Assembly (NCBI GenBank): GCA_012267415.1
Contig: JAAXGN010000153.1
Span: forward strand, 1-64,000
DNA length: 64,000 nt
Reading direction: 5' to 3'
From: Candidatus Poribacteria bacterium
Lineage (GTDB): Bacteria > Poribacteria > WGA-4E > WGA-3G
Positions 60,998 through 64,000 of this stretch are shown piece by piece. Both the position numbers and the translations under genes were made by a program. Within the stretch, counting starts at the first letter, position 1, and every line of letters begins with the position of its first letter. Below the pieces are notes generated by a model that searched no databases, was not told the origin of the DNA, and saw only the letters and a list, made by a program, of their open reading frames with translations.

Positions 60998-62512
60998 ATG
61001 AAAACCCCATATAAAACGCTCTGGGGCGGACGTTTTAGCACAAATCTGTCCACAGAGACAATCGCTTTCACACACTCCATAGATGCTGACACTCGACTCA
61101 TCGGATACGATATCTGGGGCAGCCAAGTTCACGCAATTATGCTTGAACACCAAGAGATAATCTCAAAGACCGACTTACGCGTTATCTTACACTGGCTCTG
61201 TAAAGCTGAAGAAGATTATCAGAATGGCAACTTCACACTTGATCCGAATAAAGAAGATGTACACATGAACGTTGAGTCTTACCTGATTGAAAACGCCGGA
61301 AGCGAATTCGGGGGGAAACTCCATACCGCACGTTCACGAAACGATCAGGTTCTCGTTGACGCGCATTTATACATAAGAGATGAGATACGCAATATCCAAC
61401 AAGGCCTATCAACACTATCGGAAACATTCCTCAACATAGCAAAAGAACATCCTAATACTGTGATGCCTGGATACACGCATACACAGCACGCTCAACCGAT
61501 TAGTCTCGGTTTCTGGGCAACTGCTTATGTGAGTATGTTTCTCAGAGATCAGAAGAGATTACAAGCTGCTTATACCCTTGCAAATATGAATCCACTCGGT
61601 GCATGCGCTCTGGCAGGAACAACTTTCCCAATTGATCGAAATCTAACTGCCAAATTACTCGGTTTTGACAGCATACATGAACATGCACTTGATGTTATTA
61701 GCAGTCGCGATTTCATCGCTGAAACGCTTTTTGCGTTATCTCTCCTGATGGCAAATCTTTCCCGATTGAGCGAAGAAATCATATATTGGACAACCTATGA
61801 ATTTGGGATAGCTGCACTGGATGACGCATATAGTTCCGGAAGTTCTATTATGCCACAAAAAAAGAATGCAGATATTGCTGAACTTACACGGGGACGGACA
61901 GGTCGTGTCTACGGCGCACTCTTTGATCTGTTGACAAACCTTAAAGGACTACCTTTAGGATACAACCGAGATTTTCAGGAAGATAAGCCACCGCTGTGGG
62001 AAGCATGTGATATTGTAAATGACTGTCTCAATGTTTTACCGCAACTTCTACGAACTACAAAATTCAATAAAGAACGTATGTTAGAATTAACAAATGCAAA
62101 CTTTGCTACGGCAACAGAGTTGGCGAATTATCTTGTGAAAGAACATCAACGCAGTTTCCGTGACAGTCATGAAATCGTTGGATGGCTTGTAGGTGAATTG
62201 ATCAAACAAGAGAAGTCATTCTTAGATTGGGATTTAACGCACACGCTCCTAAAACAGAAAGACATTAACATCTCAATTCTGGAGTTACAACAGATTTTAG
62301 ATGCAAGATGTGCACTTCAGAACAACAAGAGCCTTGGCGGAACATCGCCTGCTGAGGTAAATCGGATGATAGAGACTTTGGAAAGACAAATAAATGAAAT
62401 TGCGACAACTATCAATAACTGTCAGATACAGATTGACAACGCACATAATGAAACGTTACGTATAATTAAAACAGTCTTAGATGAACCGAAACCAGATACG
62501 AATGGAGCATAA
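60998..62512 (+). CDS. argH: argininosuccinate lyase
   Basis: The start LWGGRFSTNLSTETIAFTHS ID is typical, followed by EDVHMNVESYLIENAGSEFG GKLHTARSRNDQV, PGYTHTQHAQPISLGFWATA Y and the fumarase-family signature GSSIMPQKKNADIAEL. It splits argininosuccinate into arginine and fumarate. The length of 504 exceeds the usual 460 mainly by a C-terminal extension (LERQINEIATTINNCQIQID). No Shine-Dalgarno sequence precedes the ATG, so it may rely on coupling with the small upstream gene. Confidence 0.92.
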   Translation: MKTPYKTLWGGRFSTNLSTETIAFTHSIDADTRLIGYDIWGSQVHAIMLEHQEIISKTDLRVILHWLCKAEEDYQNGNFTLDPNKEDVHMNVESYLIENAGSEFGGKLHTARSRNDQVLVDAHLYIRDEIRNIQQGLSTLSETFLNIAKEHPNTVMPGYTHTQHAQPISLGFWATAYVSMFLRDQKRLQAAYTLANMNPLGACALAGTTFPIDRNLTAKLLGFDSIHEHALDVISSRDFIAETLFALSLLMANLSRLSEEIIYWTTYEFGIAALDDAYSSGSSIMPQKKNADIAELTRGRTGRVYGALFDLLTNLKGLPLGYNRDFQEDKPPLWEACDIVNDCLNVLPQLLRTTKFNKERMLELTNANFATATELANYLVKEHQRSFRDSHEIVGWLVGELIKQEKSFLDWDLTHTLLKQKDINISILELQQILDARCALQNNKSLGGTSPAEVNRMIETLERQINEIATTINNCQIQIDNAHNETLRIIKTVLDEPKPDTNGA

Positions 62513-63230
62513 AGAGTTGAAAAACAGACTAATCGTTGCATTGGACACAGATGATGGAGGAGAAATTGATTGGATCACCGAAGACCTTAAGGATACAGTC
62601 TCGTGGGTTAAAATCGGATTTCAGGCAATTGCAACTTTAGGTACCGAGATATTCATAAGGATGCATGAAAGAAAGTTTCAGTGTTTCCTTGACTTAAAAT
62701 TCCATGACATACCGAATACAGTCGCTCGTGATGTTGGCACCATGACAGAACACGGAGCAAGCATGATTAACATGCACGCTTCTGGTGGTATTGAAATGAT
62801 GCAAGCAGCAAGAAAAAGGGCTAACGCCGCAGCGAAGAGTGCAAAGAAAAAAACACCAATACTACTCGGTGTAACCATTCTGACCAGTATGGATGAGGAT
62901 AGGTTCCAATCTAACTTCGGTTCAGAGCGAAAGATCACTGACCAGGTCGTCTATCTAGCAGAACAGGCGAAAGAAGCAGGATTAGATGGCGTTGTTGCAT
63001 CACCTTTGGAGATAGAACCGATACGGAAAGCTTGTGGAGATAAGTTTCTAATCGTCACACCAGGTATCCGTCCCACATGGTCAGATGTAGGAGATCAACG
63101 TCGTTTCACCACTCCTTCCGAAGCGATAAGCATGGGGGCAGATTACATCGTAGTTGGAAGACCCATTATTAAAGCCAATGACCCGTTAGAAGCAGCTGAA
63201 AGAATACTTGATGAAATGAAAGGAAAGTAA
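62502..63230 (+). CDS. pyrF: orotidine 5'-phosphate decarboxylase
   Basis: A TIM barrel with RLIVALDTDD at the start and the signature CFLDLKFHDIPNTVARDVG, which holds the Asp-Lys-Asp catalytic residues. GVTILTSMDED, LDGVVASPLEIEPIRKACGD, VTPGIRPTWSDVGDQRRFTT PSEAISMGADYIVVGRPI completes the group I form. It makes UMP. The start at 62502 gives the usual short N-terminus and overlaps the argH stop by 11 bases; an ATG at 62481 is also possible. Neither has a clear ribosome site, so coupling to argH is likely. Confidence 0.9.
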   Translation: MEHKELKNRLIVALDTDDGGEIDWITEDLKDTVSWVKIGFQAIATLGTEIFIRMHERKFQCFLDLKFHDIPNTVARDVGTMTEHGASMINMHASGGIEMMQAARKRANAAAKSAKKKTPILLGVTILTSMDEDRFQSNFGSERKITDQVVYLAEQAKEAGLDGVVASPLEIEPIRKACGDKFLIVTPGIRPTWSDVGDQRRFTTPSEAISMGADYIVVGRPIIKANDPLEAAERILDEMKGK

Positions 63231-63232
63231 TT

Positions 63233-64000
63233 ATGAATATAGTTTGTATCTGTTTAGATACTTTTCGCGCAGACATAATTGGAGATGGTAAGAAATTTAG
63301 TCACGTACAAACCCCGAATTTGGATGCGTTTGCATCCGATAGTGTGCGATTTACAAACGCTTTCGGTGAAGGACAACCAACACTCCAGATTCGCAGAGGG
63401 AACTTTACAGGGATGCGGAGTTTTCCTTGGCGGTATAACTTCGACCGTCGTGGACATTGGCATCATGCACCAGGATGGCATAAAATTCCACCTGAACAGG
63501 ACACTATCGCTGAAGTACTGTTGGAACGAGGTTACCTTACAGCGTTAATCGCAGACACTTACCACATGTTTAAGCCAACCATGAACTTCTCGCGCGGGTT
63601 CGCACATTTTGACTTTATTCGTGGACAAGAATCTGACAACTGGAACAGTGGAGATCCAAGACTGATTGAAGACCTATTACGTAAACATGTCCGAGAACCC
63701 ATCAATTGGAAACGGCATGCCGGTTTAGTAAACTATCTGTTATCACAGCGGCACCGTCAGACTGAGGATGACTATAGTTGTGCACGCGTGTTTCGTGCCG
63801 CAGCAGATTGGCTTCAGGATAACCATACGGTCGGTCCATTTTTCTTATGGGTAGATAGTTTCGATCCACATGAACCGTGGGATCCGCCAAAATCTTACGC
63901 AGATATCTACATGCCGGATTATACTGGTAAAGACTTTATTATGGGGGGCAGTGCAAATGAAGGGGGTGGACCCACTGAAGAAGAACTCGACCGAATCGAA
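63233..64000 (+). CDS. sulfatase-like hydrolase, 3' end outside the window
   Basis: The frame from ATG 63233, two bases after pyrF and with AGGAAAG upstream, is open to the window end (256 codons seen). It shows the alkaline-phosphatase-superfamily start MNIVCICLDTFRADIIG (metal ligand D9), TPNLDAFASDSVRFTNAFGE and FLWVDSFDPHEPWDPPKSY, all typical of sulfatases. The place of the catalytic C/S-x-P-x-R motif reads T50-L-Q-I-R54, so no formylglycine can form. It could be a phosphohydrolase or phosphotransferase using Thr, or an inactive relative. The C-terminal half is not visible. Confidence 0.75.
   Translation, partial: MNIVCICLDTFRADIIGDGKKFSHVQTPNLDAFASDSVRFTNAFGEGQPTLQIRRGNFTGMRSFPWRYNFDRRGHWHHAPGWHKIPPEQDTIAEVLLERGYLTALIADTYHMFKPTMNFSRGFAHFDFIRGQESDNWNSGDPRLIEDLLRKHVREPINWKRHAGLVNYLLSQRHRQTEDDYSCARVFRAAADWLQDNHTVGPFFLWVDSFDPHEPWDPPKSYADIYMPDYTGKDFIMGGSANEGGGPTEEELDRIE

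Noticed and set aside
1..64000. tRNA, rRNA or riboswitch genes
   Set aside because: No T-loop/anticodon pattern, rRNA-like stretch or known riboswitch core was recognised by eye; a covariance-model scan was not possible here.

Overview
The window comes from a low-GC (about 40% by eye) bacterium with a two-membrane envelope. An lpxL-like/lptC/lptA/lptB series shows lipopolysaccharide-type export, and there are many signal peptides and lipoproteins. Phytanoyl-CoA-dioxygenase-like, ThuA-like, Gfo/Idh/MocA and sulfatase-like genes, ECF sigma factors fused to sensor domains, and secreted proteins ending in a WGxLK tag together resemble Candidatus Poribacteria (sponge-associated or marine). That assignment is inference from gene content, not from a marker search.

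Layout. 1-4.1 kb: two GT-C membrane glycosyltransferases, one broken by a frameshift and a nonsense codon, plus a short gene remnant. 4.3-30.1 kb: an accessory region read almost wholly on the minus strand and rich in exported proteins. It holds a SUMF1/FGE-like lipoprotein, two DUF1573 proteins, two large redox fusions (UshA-like/thioredoxin/CcdA, and UshA-like/tetrahaem c554/DsbA-like), a rhodanese-MauE pair, an STT3/PglB-type oligosaccharyltransferase, a prepilin peptidase, a PD40 propeller, paralogous concanavalin-like proteins ending in WGxLK, two paralogous Cys-containing exported proteins and an 81-residue Cys-rich peptide with an almost perfect Shine-Dalgarno sequence. 30.7-33.6 kb: an ECF sigma factor fused through one membrane helix to a large BNR/YCF48-like propeller.

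34.2-64 kb is mostly core metabolism and housekeeping: an isopropylmalate-type dehydrogenase, methyltransferases, ychF, tyrA-cmk-plsC, two tandem Gfo/Idh oxidoreductases, a TPR-lytic transglycosylase, nadB, a PaaI thioesterase, valS, hpf-rpoN-lptB-lptA-lptC-lpxL, a MATE transporter, ThuA, a PhyH-like protein, a small antitoxin-like protein, argH-pyrF, and the start of a sulfatase-like gene cut by the window end.

How it may fit together. The accessory region pairs many exported, cysteine-containing proteins with several periplasmic or membrane thiol-redox modules and a glycosyltransferase of the N-glycosylation type. I infer a secretome island with its own oxidative folding or glycosylation supply, possibly sensed by the membrane-anchored sigma factor. 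Only the domain content and proximity are seen; the functional link is a hypothesis. Several families of palindromic MITE-like repeats and one composite repeat of about 250-290 bp are scattered through the gaps. One copy of the composite repeat supplies the stop codon of the tetrahaem fusion gene. No tRNA, rRNA, CRISPR array or complete insertion sequence was recognised.
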